Counted from the stretch's first letter, positions 1 to 7,710 are shown. The stretch is DNA of 27,311 nucleotides from Deltaproteobacteria bacterium (GCA_027297485.1 JAPUHZ010000083.1:1-27311); one strand, 5' to 3'. Made by a program: numbers and translations. Notes: generated by a model from the letters alone, not told the origin.

Positions 1-1187
1 AGGTACCACTTGCTCCACAACCCCCCAAATGGCGGAAGACCTATAACGCTTAGAGATCCGATAAGAAAGCAAAACATGGTGATGGGCATGGTTTTTCCAA
101 GTTGATTCATCTCGCTGACTTTTGTCTTATGAGTGGCCACAGCGATGGCACCCGCACAGAAAAACAAAGTGATCTTGCCAAAGGCATGCATGACGATATG
201 CATGCTGCCGCCTACGACACCCCATGTATTGGCAAGGGCGGCGCCGAGGATGACGTAGGATAATTGACTAACCGTAGAATAGGCCAAACGCGCTTTGAGA
301 TTATCCTTGGTTAACGCTATCAGTGAGGCAACGAGAATGGTTCCCCCCGCGACATACATTAACCATACGCTTAGTCCTGTACCGTTAAGCAAGTCGATTC
401 CAAATATATAGACCGTGATTTTCATAATAGAGAATACACCCACCTTGACGACGGCAACGGCATGGAGAAGAGCGCTGACTGGTGTCGGCGCTACCATCGC
501 AGCAGGCAGCCAACGGTGGAATGGCATTAAGGCCGCTTTGCCAATCCCGAACACGTAAAGGGCCAGTAACACGGAAACGACCGTGTTGCTCGCCTTACCT
601 GCAAGAATACCCCCTGGTTTAAAATCGAGTGTGCCGGCTAAGAGCCATGTCCATGTCATGGCCAAAAGGAAAAAACCAACCGAAGTGCCGAAAAGGTAGC
701 CAAGATAAACCCGTCCCGCTCGCACGGCTTCTTCCGTCCCGTGATGGGTAACAAGGGGGTAAGTCACAAGCGTCATCATTTCGTAGAAAATGAACAGCGT
801 AAAACCATTACCGGCAAAAGCAACCCCGATCGCTGCTGCTATGGTGAGGGCGAAGTACACATAAAAGCGAGTTTGATGCTCCTCATTGTGGCCCCGCATG
901 TATCCAATGGAATAAATCGAGGTGATAATCCACAGCCCTGAGGCAAGCAAGGCAAAAAGGAGTCCCAAAGGTTCTACGTTAAAAGCAAGTCTAAGGCCTG
1001 GCATGACTTCCAGGAGGGCATAGGTGAGCGACTCACCAGCGTTAACGCGCGGGACTAAACCGAGAACCAAGCTGAATAGGGAGACAGCCGTCAGCAGGCT
1101 TACGGACTCACGCAGATTAGGCCGGCGCCCAAGAAATGAAATTAGACCCGCACCAAGCAAAGGGACAAGCAAAGCCAAAATTATCAT
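1..1187 (-). CDS. Mrp-type antiporter subunit D-like protein, 3' end cut by window
   Basis: Proton-conducting antiporter-like membrane subunit (NuoL/M/N, MrpA/D superfamily), distal gene of the Mrp operon. About 395 residues are in the window and the frame is still open at base 1. The start is the ATG at 1187-1185, with a weak GAGG upstream and a 14-base gap after the previous gene. Visible are hydrophobic helices throughout, the channel Glu in an LFIFYEMM helix near residue 136, a PFHRWLP loop, a VVKVG helix Lys and a HAFGK helix. The last readable residues, near SKWYL, match the equivalent SKWYLV of the neighbouring subunit. It resembles the short 'monovalent cation/H+ antiporter subunit D family' proteins and probably stands in for the N-terminal half of MrpA. 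It could equally belong to a larger Mbh/Mbx-type complex whose remaining genes lie beyond the left edge. The family is certain; the subunit letter is less so. Confidence 0.85.
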   Translation of the reverse strand, partial: MIILALLVPLLGAGLISFLGRRPNLRESVSLLTAVSLFSLVLGLVPRVNAGESLTYALLEVMPGLRLAFNVEPLGLLFALLASGLWIITSIYSIGYMRGHNEEHQTRFYVYFALTIAAAIGVAFAGNGFTLFIFYEMMTLVTYPLVTHHGTEEAVRAGRVYLGYLFGTSVGFFLLAMTWTWLLAGTLDFKPGGILAGKASNTVVSVLLALYVFGIGKAALMPFHRWLPAAMVAPTPVSALLHAVAVVKVGVFSIMKITVYIFGIDLLNGTGLSVWLMYVAGGTILVASLIALTKDNLKARLAYSTVSQLSYVILGAALANTWGVVGGSMHIVMHAFGKITLFFCAGAIAVATHKTKVSEMNQLGKTMPITMFCFLIGSLSVIGLPPFGGLWSKWY

Positions 1188-1201
1188 GGCACCGCCTCAC
1201 A

Positions 1202-2707
1202 TCATCCCAAATTTAATAAAGCACGGGCTGCTTGACCGGCCATGTTAGAAGGAAGGGAAGCATCAATCCCGAAATAAACACTGGCTCCAATGAGGACCCA
1301 AGCCGGCACGACCAGGGACCAAGGCGCTTCCTTTACATCGCTCGTAGAATCCAAAGCGGGTTTAAAATAGACCGTTTCCACAATCCGCCAAACATAAATC
1401 ACCGCAAGTAAAGAGCCGATGAGAACGACAGCGGCTAAGAAGACCAGCCCTTTATCGATCGCCGCGGTCACAAGGTACCACTTGCTAATGAATCCCGATG
1501 TGAGTGGCACCCCAATGAGTCCGAGGCCCCCGGCCGTAAAGGCGGCCATCGTCAGAGGCATCTTGCGCCCCAACCCGCGTAAATGGTCTATATCTGTTTC
1601 CCCTAAGCGGTAGGCGACGATCCCGGCAACTAAGAAGAGCCCGCTTTTCATCAGGGCATGATTAAAGATGTGGATCAAGGAGCCCGTGAGTCCTTTCTCG
1701 TTCGCCAACGCGAACCCCATCACGATATAGCCGATCTGAGCGACGCTGGAGTAAGCGAGAAGACGCTTTAAGCTCGACTGTTGAATAGCGGCATACGAGC
1801 CTATGAGGATGGCAAGGCTTGCAAGGAGCATAAGAATGGGGCCCGTTGGAAGTTTTTCGAAACTAAATTCCACCCCCATAATAGAAAAAAGGAACCGAAT
1901 CATCACGTAGGCGCCCACTTTGATTGCAACGCCCGAAAGGAGCGCGGACACGATCGGTGGGGCATACCCATGTGCATTCGGCAGCCACCCATGGAGCGGG
2001 AAAAGGGCCATTTTCACTCCGAGCCCTGCCAAAAGAAATGCAAAGGCTGTGATCACCGTGCGATTATCATGCAAGCTGTTAACCTTTTCGGCCAGATCCG
2101 CCATGTTTAAAGTGCCCGTAATGCTGTATAGATAGCCGACGCCTATCAAAAAGAAGCTTCCCCCAACGGTTCCCAGAACAAGGTAATTAATGCTGGCAGA
2201 CAAGGCCTTGCGGTCGTGATACTTTCCCATGGCCACAAGCGCATAAGCAGAAAGGGATGAAATTTCCAATAATACATAGAGATTGAAGACGTCACCAGCA
2301 ATCGTGACACCCAAAAGGCCGGTGATAAACAGGAGCCATAGGGCATAGAAAAAATGGACCCTGTCCCCTGGAATCTCCTTGGCAACACTAAGGCGCGCAT
2401 AGAAAGTGACCACGGCCGAGATCATCGCAATAATAAGCAGAACGAAAGCATTGAAGACATCGACGCGATACTCGATCCCCCAGGGAACTTTCCAGTCCCC
2501 CATGGCATAGCTGATGAATGCTTCGTGATTTCCGAGTTCTTTGGCCAATCCATTGACTTGGAGGAACAACATGATTGTCATGGCTAAAACGGCCCATGTG
2601 GTAAGGGTAGCAAGAATCCAGGACCTATTACCCCTTCCCAAAAACGGAGTAAAGAGCCCAGCAAGAAGCGGTAAAACAACAATCAGCGCAGGCAGGTTGC
2701 TCTGCAT
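1202..2707 (-). CDS. mrpD: Na+/H+ antiporter subunit MrpD (MnhD)
   Basis: Polytopic 501-residue inner-membrane subunit that carries ions or protons in the Mrp antiporter; the length is normal for MrpD. Key residues of the NuoL/M/N superfamily are present: Glu148 in an FNLYVLLEISSLSAYAL helix, Lys232 just before the PLHGWLPNAHGYAP loop, Lys263 in a VAIKVGAYV helix, and Lys354 after FNHALM. The ATG overlaps the stop of mrpC by one base (TAATG), a typical translational-coupling junction. In known Mrp complexes MrpD and MrpA each contain one ion channel. Here two MrpD-like proteins are encoded in a row, this one and the truncated neighbour, so they probably fill the two channel positions. The family is clear from sequence; the transported cation (Na+, K+ or Li+) cannot be read from it. 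Confidence 0.93.
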   Translation of the reverse strand: MQSNLPALIVVLPLLAGLFTPFLGRGNRSWILATLTTWAVLAMTIMLFLQVNGLAKELGNHEAFISYAMGDWKVPWGIEYRVDVFNAFVLLIIAMISAVVTFYARLSVAKEIPGDRVHFFYALWLLFITGLLGVTIAGDVFNLYVLLEISSLSAYALVAMGKYHDRKALSASINYLVLGTVGGSFFLIGVGYLYSITGTLNMADLAEKVNSLHDNRTVITAFAFLLAGLGVKMALFPLHGWLPNAHGYAPPIVSALLSGVAIKVGAYVMIRFLFSIMGVEFSFEKLPTGPILMLLASLAILIGSYAAIQQSSLKRLLAYSSVAQIGYIVMGFALANEKGLTGSLIHIFNHALMKSGLFLVAGIVAYRLGETDIDHLRGLGRKMPLTMAAFTAGGLGLIGVPLTSGFISKWYLVTAAIDKGLVFLAAVVLIGSLLAVIYVWRIVETVYFKPALDSTSDVKEAPWSLVVPAWVLIGASVYFGIDASLPSNMAGQAARALLNLG

Positions 2708-3057
2708 TAATCGCCCTCGGCCTCTTGGATCTCGTCTTCTTCGACGGTGCCGTAGGTCTGCTTGATGTTGACGATAATCGCCAGTGCTACCGCCATCGTG
2801 CTTACGGAGACAACGATGGCAGTCAGCATTAGAGCATGAGGCAAGGGGTTAGAGTAAAGCGTGGCAGAAGGTACGACGACAGGGGCTGTGCCCCCTGTTA
2901 CTTTACCGAGGGAAAGAAAAAAGAGAAAAATTGCTGTCTGCAGTAGACTAAGTCCAATGACTTTTTTAACAAGGTTTGGTTTTGCAATAACCGTGTATAA
3001 GCCAATCATCATCAAGAGGATGAAGATCCAGTAGTTGTAAAGATCAAAAAAAGGCAT
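2707..3057 (-). CDS. mrpC: Na+/H+ antiporter subunit MrpC (NuoK-like)
   Basis: Small membrane subunit of 116 residues with three hydrophobic segments (about residues 8-25, 33-50 and 75-98). It is homologous to NuoK of complex I and MnhC of the antiporter. The middle helix carries the VKKVIGLSLLQTAIFLFF pattern and the third helix the ALMLTAIVVSVSTMAVAL pattern typical of MrpC. An acidic C-terminal tail (EEDEIQEAEGD) follows. It lies 23 bases after mrpB and shares one base with mrpD. There is no clear Shine-Dalgarno in front of its ATG, so it may be translated by coupling with mrpB. Its known role is to form the connecting helices between the channel subunits. Confidence 0.92.
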   Translation of the reverse strand: MPFFDLYNYWIFILLMMIGLYTVIAKPNLVKKVIGLSLLQTAIFLFFLSLGKVTGGTAPVVVPSATLYSNPLPHALMLTAIVVSVSTMAVALAIIVNIKQTYGTVEEDEIQEAEGD

Positions 3058-3080
3058 TTTAGATTTTGTCTAATACTTCG

Positions 3081-3518
3081 CTATGAGTGGTTCTTACCTG
3101 GCACTGTTCCCTCGGTGATTTCATTAAAGACGGTTATCATCACAGCGGCCACGGTGATGCCCACACCATATTCAACCAGAGTCATTCCCCAGGATTCCGC
3201 GCCTGCGGGGTCCGAGGGCTTTAGCGGGGTAAAATCGAGAAACTTGTACCCCGCTAGAATACTAAATGTTCCAACACCTGCATAAAGGAGTACTCCGATA
3301 CAGGCCAATGCGTCCGAAAGGCGCCTCGAGATGATCTTTCGCATCTCCTCCACCCCATAGACCATCCCATAGAGGATAAAGGCTGAGGCAAGAACTATCC
3401 CACCTTGAAATCCCCCACCCGGTCCGAGTTCCCCATGAGTAATGACATAAAAACCAAAGACCAGAATAAAAGGTATAGTCAGCTTTGTTACGATGCGCAG
3501 GATAACCTGATCTTTCAT
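3081..3518 (-). CDS. mrpB: Na+/H+ antiporter subunit MrpB (MnhB domain)
   Basis: Membrane subunit of 145 residues, the MnhB/MbhF domain. The diagnostic N-terminal motif is present: a FYVITHGELGPGGGFQGG stretch at about residues 22-39, followed by helices around residues 40-52, 70-90 and 113-130. The start ATG overlaps the stop of the upstream MbhDE-type gene by four bases (ATGA), so translation is coupled. In Mrp and in the membrane-bound hydrogenase this subunit packs with the C-terminal MrpA-like part. Length and motif are ordinary for the family. Confidence 0.93.
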   Translation of the reverse strand: MKDQVILRIVTKLTIPFILVFGFYVITHGELGPGGGFQGGIVLASAFILYGMVYGVEEMRKIISRRLSDALACIGVLLYAGVGTFSILAGYKFLDFTPLKPSDPAGAESWGMTLVEYGVGITVAAVMITVFNEITEGTVPGKNHS

Positions 3519-4153
3519 GGCATTTCCCCTGTCTCTTCAGATTTGCGACGGCGAAGAAGTAAGATGAGGCTAATCCCGGCCGTGAAGATAACCGCCACTT
3601 CGAACAAGGTATCGTAGGCGCGATAATTCACAATGACCGAAGTAACGAGGTTAGGTACATGGCCGTCAAAATAATTGGAGCCCCTAGTTTCGTTCTTGCC
3701 TGCGGTAGGAACCCTCCCGGCCTCACGTCCCTCCTTCGGCTCCATATCATTTTTCTCAACTGTTTGTGAGATATATTCTGGAGCCACATGGGTTTGGGCT
3801 GGCGCATTGGGGTCCCCGAACCGTGGCATGTCCAGCGTCCCGTATATCAAAGCAGCCGTGGTTAGACCAACAATCAAGAACGCCGGCCAATGCATCGCCT
3901 TATGCTTCTTTTCTTCAGAGCCAACCCAAACCATTGCCCCCACAAGTAGAATCGTTGCGATTCCTGCACCGACGGCTGCTTCTGTAAGGGCCACATCCAC
4001 GGCGTCCAAGTTTAACCACACTAGAGACATGAGGAAACTGTATAGCGACAGAATCATGGTCGCAGCGAAAAGATTACGCATCATGAGCACCGTCAGTGAT
4101 GTGACGATGATGAGAAAAAGAAGAATGGCATTAATCAGCAAGAACTCAGTCAC
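3515..4153 (-). CDS. MbhD+MbhE-type fusion protein (MrpA C-terminal part) of the antiporter
   Basis: Membrane subunit combining two domains that are the C-terminal part of MrpA in classical operons and separate MbhD and MbhE proteins in membrane-bound hydrogenase. Residues about 1-95 are a DUF4040/MbhD-like unit with an LDAVDVALTEAAVGAG helix. A charged soluble linker follows (about 110-150). The end (about 155-200) is an MbhE-like unit with VTSVIVNYRAYDTLFEVAVIF. I place the start at the GTG 4153-4151, giving 212 residues beginning VTEFLLIN, because that matches where MbhD proteins begin and overlaps the stop of mrpG by 8 bases. An ATG at 4216 is in frame but would add a basic extension lying inside mrpG. 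A purine-rich AGAAGGA precedes the GTG. The full MrpA channel half is not fused here. Confidence 0.85.
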   Translation of the reverse strand: MTEFLLINAILLFLIIVTSLTVLMMRNLFAATMILSLYSFLMSLVWLNLDAVDVALTEAAVGAGIATILLVGAMVWVGSEEKKHKAMHWPAFLIVGLTTAALIYGTLDMPRFGDPNAPAQTHVAPEYISQTVEKNDMEPKEGREAGRVPTAGKNETRGSNYFDGHVPNLVTSVIVNYRAYDTLFEVAVIFTAGISLILLLRRRKSEETGEMP

Positions 4154-4481
4154 CGGCCTGGTTTTCCTTCTCCCAAACCTTGATGCCATCCACGTGAGCA
4201 GCCTTGGTGATGGCATGGATCGCGGTAGGCGCAGTGATAAAAAGAAATAAAATAATAAGGATCAGCTTGATGCCTGCATGAAAACCAAAATCTTCCATCT
4301 GAAAAACCTGTAAAAACAACCCAGCCATGATAAGCATCTGGGCGAGGGTATCGCTCTTACCAGCCGGATGAACCCGGGAGTAAAAATCGGGCATCTTTAA
4401 GATTCCAACTGCCGCTGTCAGAGCAAAGAATGATCCGCCGACCAGGAACAACACACTCAAAATGCCATAAATGATTTCCAC
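4146..4481 (-). CDS. mrpG: Na+/H+ antiporter subunit MrpG (MnhG)
   Basis: Small three-helix membrane subunit of 111 residues, a normal MrpG/MbhC length. The family signature is seen in GILKMPDFYSRVHPAGKSDT at about residues 26-45, followed by hydrophobic helices near 46-60 and 68-90. Translation starts at a GTG (4481-4479), five bases after the mrpF stop. The 3' end overlaps the start chosen for the MbhDE fusion gene. Its role in Mrp complexes is structural, near the E-F-G end of the membrane arm. Confidence 0.92.
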   Translation of the reverse strand: MEIIYGILSVLFLVGGSFFALTAAVGILKMPDFYSRVHPAGKSDTLAQMLIMAGLFLQVFQMEDFGFHAGIKLILIILFLFITAPTAIHAITKAAHVDGIKVWEKENQAGD

Positions 4482-4486
4482 GATGT

Positions 4487-4759
4487 CTATCCCAGACGTC
4501 CTAGCTGTTTGAACTTAAGAATGGCAATCGTGACAACAAAGTTAATCAGGGCATAGAGAAGTGCAATGTCCAGGAAATCAGGTCGCTTGCCGATAAATCC
4601 CAAAAGGGCAACAAATATCACCGTTTTGGTCCCTATGGCGTTCACAGCTAGAATGCGGTCATACAAGGTTGGCCCTAAGATGGCGCGTAGAAGAACGAGC
4701 GCAATCCCTACCAGAATTATACCGCCTGCGAATAAAACAACTCCATCCGTAAAGCTCAT
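4487..4759 (-). CDS. mrpF: Na+/H+ antiporter subunit MrpF (MnhF)
   Basis: Small membrane subunit of 90 residues with three predicted helices. The conserved RAILGPTLYDRILAVNAIGT stretch (about residues 25-44) is the hallmark of MrpF/MbhB, and a conserved Asp in DIALLYALINF lies in the third helix. The ATG overlaps the stop of mrpE by four bases (ATGA), implying translational coupling. It is ordinary in length and sequence. Confidence 0.93.
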   Translation of the reverse strand: MSFTDGVVLFAGGIILVGIALVLLRAILGPTLYDRILAVNAIGTKTVIFVALLGFIGKRPDFLDIALLYALINFVVTIAILKFKQLGRLG

Positions 4760-5253
4760 GCCGATCCTTCCAGCCTCTTGATCCGCTCGTGCATGTTCCC
4801 GGAAAGAAGTCCTCTTGCTGACTTTTCGGACAGGGCATGTACAAGCATCTCATGTTTTTCTTCGTCCACACTGACGGTGATCGTCCCTGGCGTCAGCGTA
4901 ATCGAATTTGCATACGTCACTGTAGCGAAGGTTGTCCGTGTGCTAAAGGGTACTTTGATGAAACGCGGCGATATTTTCTGCCTTGGATGCCAGACCCGGT
5001 ATGCGACGTCCAAATTCGCCAGAAGGATTTGCCATAAGAGCCAGGGGATGTAAGCGAGGAATCGGAGGGTCAAATGAACCGGATGACCTTCCTCGTCGAG
5101 GATTTCTTTGCGTATGGCAAGATACGTGACCAACGCGCACGAGAGCACTCCAGAAACCATGAGATAGCGATCCACAGAATTTGTCCAATCGGTCTGGCCG
5201 GAAAGGAGTAGCCAAAACCCCAGTAGAAGAAAAAATTTGGAGACGGGTCGCAT
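4756..5253 (-). CDS. mrpE: Na+/H+ antiporter subunit MrpE (MnhE), first gene of the operon
   Basis: Membrane subunit of 165 residues. The N-terminal half holds hydrophobic helices, including FFLLLGFWLLLSGQTD. A conserved LANLDVAYRVWHPR stretch lies at about residues 78-91. The family's hallmark after it, YANSITLTPGTITV (about 114-127), is intact, and the soluble C-terminal domain ends MHERIKRLEG. It is the first gene after the consensus promoter at 5301-5328, with a leader of roughly 40 bases. Only a weak GGGAT precedes the ATG. It contrasts with the second MrpE-like gene upstream (5439-5924), which lacks the ITLTPGT motif. Confidence 0.93.
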   Translation of the reverse strand: MRPVSKFFLLLGFWLLLSGQTDWTNSVDRYLMVSGVLSCALVTYLAIRKEILDEEGHPVHLTLRFLAYIPWLLWQILLANLDVAYRVWHPRQKISPRFIKVPFSTRTTFATVTYANSITLTPGTITVSVDEEKHEMLVHALSEKSARGLLSGNMHERIKRLEGSA

Positions 5254-5300
5254 TTTTATCCCAGCCTAAGCCGCAAACCCCCGAGAGCAACAAGCACTCG

Positions 5301-5328
5301 ATTATAATAAGCCTCTTATAGGTGTCAA
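5301..5328 (-). promoter_or_regulatory. Consensus sigma70 promoter of the mrp operon
   Basis: Read on the minus strand, TTGACA (5328-5323) is followed by 16 bases and a perfect TATAAT (5306-5301). Both hexamers match the housekeeping sigma consensus exactly. Transcription would begin near 5294 and give a leader of about 40 bases before mrpE. The site separates the intact mrpE from the degenerate one upstream, so the antiporter does not depend on read-through from proC. Confidence 0.8.
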
Positions 5329-5438
5329 GCTTTGCGCCAGCAGAGCACCCCCAGCGTGCCTTTCGGCTCGCGCTTGGAACCCCTCCAAACGAATCAGCTT
5401 CGTTCCAGTCAAAGATGGAGGGTCCAATGACCGGCACG

Positions 5439-5924
5439 TTATGCAAGAAACAGGCTGCGAAGGTTGGATCGATGGAATGGCAATGGCGGCATCACCTGCG
5501 TCGCCCAAAACTCATCCATCAGGACCCGCACACCGAATCGTCGAGAGCAATTCGCCAGTACCATGTATCCGACGCCACTTCGCAGCCGGGTTTTAAATCG
5601 GAGCAACCCGGGTTGAATCGGCATCTTTGGGTGTAGGACCAGATAAGCGACCTGGAGGTTGGCTTGAATAATACTAAAGATCAACCAGATGACATAAAGG
5701 AGAAAACGACATCCTGAGATCAGCCAATAGCCCACTTTGGCCTTCTTTTTTTTTGTCAGGTCCTCATCGAAACGGAGCAGGTCTGCAGTTAGAAATGTCA
5801 CCAACCCTGCCGACAAAGCGCCGATAATCAAGTATTTGATCTCAAACCTTCCGGAAAGGAGAAGCCAGGTTGCATACAGAAAAAACCACTGAAGGGCTGC
5901 GCCACCAATCTTCCGCAGTGTCAT
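5439..5924 (-). CDS. Second MrpE-like protein, C-terminal part degenerate
   Basis: Membrane protein of 161 residues whose first about 115 residues are a good MrpE match: FFLYATWLLLSGRFEIKYL helix, second helix near 27-45, third helix near 67-86, and IQANLQVAYLVLHPKMPIQP near 88-107. After GYMVLAN the family's ITLTPGT motif should follow. Instead the sequence reads CSRRFGVRVLMDEFW and ends in an unrelated tail, SNLRSLFLA. This suggests an old frameshift or recombination in the 3' part, or a pseudogene in decay. It starts 3 bases after the stop of the upstream secreted-protein gene. The intact mrpE lies 185 bases downstream behind its own promoter. It may still insert in the membrane, but I would not expect a normal MrpE function. 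Confidence 0.65.
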   Translation of the reverse strand: MTLRKIGGAALQWFFLYATWLLLSGRFEIKYLIIGALSAGLVTFLTADLLRFDEDLTKKKKAKVGYWLISGCRFLLYVIWLIFSIIQANLQVAYLVLHPKMPIQPGLLRFKTRLRSGVGYMVLANCSRRFGVRVLMDEFWATQVMPPLPFHRSNLRSLFLA

Positions 5925-5927
5925 GGT

Positions 5928-6452
5928 TTAGGAACCGTTCGGACTGAGGGACACAGGATAGCTTTTCGAGGCTGCCATAGCGTCTGATAGGGTCTGGTTG
6001 CTCCCCCTCCGCTTCACTGTGCCGACGCGACCACTTTGCTGGACAACCTCAGTAAATCCAGCAACCGACACTGCCGTTACGAAATAGCCGTCGGGCCGAG
6101 AGGGTAACGGAGAAGATGGCCTATAAGTGAAAGGCACGGTCTCACCAGGGGGTATCTTTCTCTCCACTGTGTAATACACGGCCATCCCCAAGTCATCTTT
6201 CCCTGGCCGGTACTCGTTCTTCCAGTGCCAGGTGTAACGGATAAGCAGCTCCACGTCACGGAGCAGCCGGGGCGAGTTATTAAACAGCTCGCCGGAGATC
6301 GTACCATCCTTGACCGTCAAGTTGCGAACGGCAACAATCTGGGCAGCTTTGTCCCCGGACAAGACAATGGCCGAAAAGGCGGGCTTCGGCTGAATCCACG
6401 CTAACACGCCCAGTGTGGCGCTTATGAGAAGGCTCGCAACCAACGGTTTCAT
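5928..6452 (-). CDS. Secreted protein of unknown function with FxLYD-like domain
   Basis: Exported protein of 174 residues. Residues 1-28 form a clear signal peptide (basic start, hydrophobic core, AFSA cleavage region). The mature part is a single beta-rich domain: a VRNLTVKDGTISGELFNN strand pair, then LRDVELLIRYTWHWKNEY, IPPGETVPFTYRP, and YFVTAVSVAGF. This pattern resembles FxLYD-type domains that describe tethered or 'context' extracellular proteins, but no function is implied. A strong GGAGGGGG eight bases upstream of the ATG supports the start. It sits between proC (83 bases upstream) and the degenerate mrpE-like gene (3 bases downstream), probably in one transcript. Confidence 0.75.
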   Translation of the reverse strand: MKPLVASLLISATLGVLAWIQPKPAFSAIVLSGDKAAQIVAVRNLTVKDGTISGELFNNSPRLLRDVELLIRYTWHWKNEYRPGKDDLGMAVYYTVERKIPPGETVPFTYRPSSPLPSRPDGYFVTAVSVAGFTEVVQQSGRVGTVKRRGSNQTLSDAMAASKSYPVSLSPNGS

Positions 6453-6535
6453 CTCTCGATCCCCCTCCTTGCATGGTGTTTGGTGGAAATCCGGATAGAA
6501 CTCTAGGGGAAATCATGACTCCTGTCAATTGGCTT

Positions 6536-7354
6536 TTATGACTCCTCTTTTCCCAATGCCTGGGAGCGATAGGTGGCCTGCAAGACCGCTTCCATGATCG
6601 TCCCCCGCATCCGTCCCCTCTCTAACGCATAAAGTCCTGCGATCGTAGTCCCCCCCGGAGAGGTCACCTCATCTCTCAGTTGTCCCAGATGCTTGCCGCT
6701 CTCGAGCGCCATCTTGGCAGAGCCGTAAACGGTTTGAAGGGCCAACTTAAGCGCCACATCCCGGCTGAGACCCACCTGAACACCTCCATCGGCCAACGAT
6801 TCGATAAAGAGAAAGACATAAGCAGGGCCGCTGCCGCTGAGGCCGGTTACCGCGTCCAGATGACGCTCTTCCAAAGGCAACGCAAGCCCCATAGTCATTA
6901 AAATCATTTTCACCTTCTCTAGATCTCCTTGGGTGGCATGACTCCCGGGGGCATACGCAGATGCAGCCTCCCCGACCAGTAAAGGCGTATTGGTCATTAC
7001 CCGGACCACCCGGGCACCCCTCACCAGACAAGCCTCAATCTTTTTCGTGGGAACCCCTGCGGCGATAGAGATAAGCAGCTTGGTTTTGCCTATTTTTTTG
7101 GCCACAGGTCCTAAAGCAGGCTGCACCATCTCGGGTTTCACTGCGAGAATCAGAATATCGGCAAAATCACACGCCTCTTCGTTACGGGCGGTAAGCTTAA
7201 CTCCTATCTCCTCGAAAAGGGCCTGCCGCACGGCCTTCCGCGGGTCACTGGCCATCACCTGGTCCTTGTCGACCAGACCCTCCTCGATGATCCTCCGCAG
7301 AATGGCAGAGCCTATTTTCCCTGTTCCGATCACTCCAATCTTTTCCTTCAGCAT
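6536..7354 (-). CDS. proC: Pyrroline-5-carboxylate reductase
   Basis: Cytosolic NAD(P)H-dependent enzyme that reduces 1-pyrroline-5-carboxylate to L-proline, the last step of proline synthesis. It has 272 residues, normal for ProC. Residues 5-16 hold the Rossmann motif IGVIGTGKIGSA. The middle carries VRVMTNTPLLVGEAASAYAPG (about 116-136), near the nucleotide- and substrate-binding region. The C-terminal dimer domain has TGLSGSGPAYVF (about 168-179) and the signature VTSPGGTTIAGLYALE (about 230-245). A GGGAGG seven bases before the ATG supports the start. It heads the minus-strand group 7354-5439. Its link to the antiporter downstream may be osmotic stress, since proline is a compatible solute and Mrp handles Na+; that is inference from position only. 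Confidence 0.95.
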   Translation of the reverse strand: MLKEKIGVIGTGKIGSAILRRIIEEGLVDKDQVMASDPRKAVRQALFEEIGVKLTARNEEACDFADILILAVKPEMVQPALGPVAKKIGKTKLLISIAAGVPTKKIEACLVRGARVVRVMTNTPLLVGEAASAYAPGSHATQGDLEKVKMILMTMGLALPLEERHLDAVTGLSGSGPAYVFLFIESLADGGVQVGLSRDVALKLALQTVYGSAKMALESGKHLGQLRDEVTSPGGTTIAGLYALERGRMRGTIMEAVLQATYRSQALGKEES

Positions 7355-7387
7355 CGGTGACCTCCCTTAAGAGCAACGCTGCAACAA

Positions 7388-7416
7388 AATATGATCAGCG
7401 AGAATCCCACGAACAA
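7388..7416 (-). promoter_or_regulatory. Possible promoter of proC
   Basis: On the minus strand TTGTTC (7416-7411) and CATATT (7393-7388) are spaced by 17 bases. Each matches four of six consensus positions, and the site lies about 34 bases upstream of the proC start. The match is weak and could be chance. Confidence 0.3.
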
Positions 7417-7452
7417 GTGAGAAAGGCAAGTTTAGTGGAGCCCGAACGTTTA

Positions 7453-7493
7453 GCTCAGTGGAAAGAGATCCCCGTTTTAGATCCTTACTGAGC
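7453..7493. other. Stem-loop between proC and the ubiD-like gene
   Basis: GCTCAGT (7453-7459) and ACTGAGC (7487-7493) are a perfect 7-base inverted repeat with a 27-base loop, in the divergent intergenic region 7355-7742. The left arm resembles a tRNA D-arm, but no acceptor pairing or T-arm follows. The rest of this gap holds a G-rich tract (7643-7669) and the promoter and operator candidates listed separately. I see no gene in it. Confidence 0.3.
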
Positions 7494-7536
7494 CGCAGTT
7501 TCATTTTGCTCTTGGCTAGGAACTCTTGAGCAGAGT

Positions 7537-7565
7537 TTGACTTTTAGCCCAATGTCGGATAGGTA
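7537..7565 (+). promoter_or_regulatory. Possible promoter of the ubiD-like gene
   Basis: TTGACT (7537-7542), 17 bases, then TAGGTA (7560-7565). The hexamers are separated by a spacer ending in TCGGA, the same arrangement (TTGAC, about 14 bases, GGATA) seen at 11988, 15073 and 17338. The implied leader to the gene start is about 170 bases. The -10 match is poor. Confidence 0.35.
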
Positions 7566-7691
7566 TATCTGCTATCAAAATCCAGGTTGAGCGTATTTTT
7601 CCCATATCTGCTTAGCTTTGCTAACTGTTATTTCGAGGTTAAGGAGGGGGTGCGGAGTGGGGTATGGGGCGTTATGTCGCTCGCTGAGGCT

Positions 7692-7710
7692 TGATAACCA
7701 GTTCTTATCA
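7692..7710. promoter_or_regulatory. Possible operator (TGATAA inverted repeat)
   Basis: TGATAA (7692-7697) and TTATCA (7705-7710) form an inverted repeat with a 7-base spacer, 33 bases before the ubiD-like start codon. The size and symmetry suit a dimeric repressor of the GntR or TetR kind. No regulator gene lies nearby, so this is only a candidate. Confidence 0.3.

Noticed and set aside
4154..4216. Longer N-terminus for the MbhDE fusion (ATG at 4216)
   Set aside because: It would lie entirely inside mrpG and add a basic segment not seen in MbhD proteins; the GTG at 4153 fits the family start.
7448..7500. tRNA-like D-arm (TAGCTCAGTGG) in the proC-ubiD gap
   Set aside because: No acceptor pairing, no anticodon arm of the right geometry and no T-arm follow; the similarity is better explained by a simple stem-loop.
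7643..7669. G-quadruplex upstream of the ubiD-like gene
   Set aside because: Only three runs of four or more G are present; a stable four-run structure would need two-G tetrads, too common to be meaningful.
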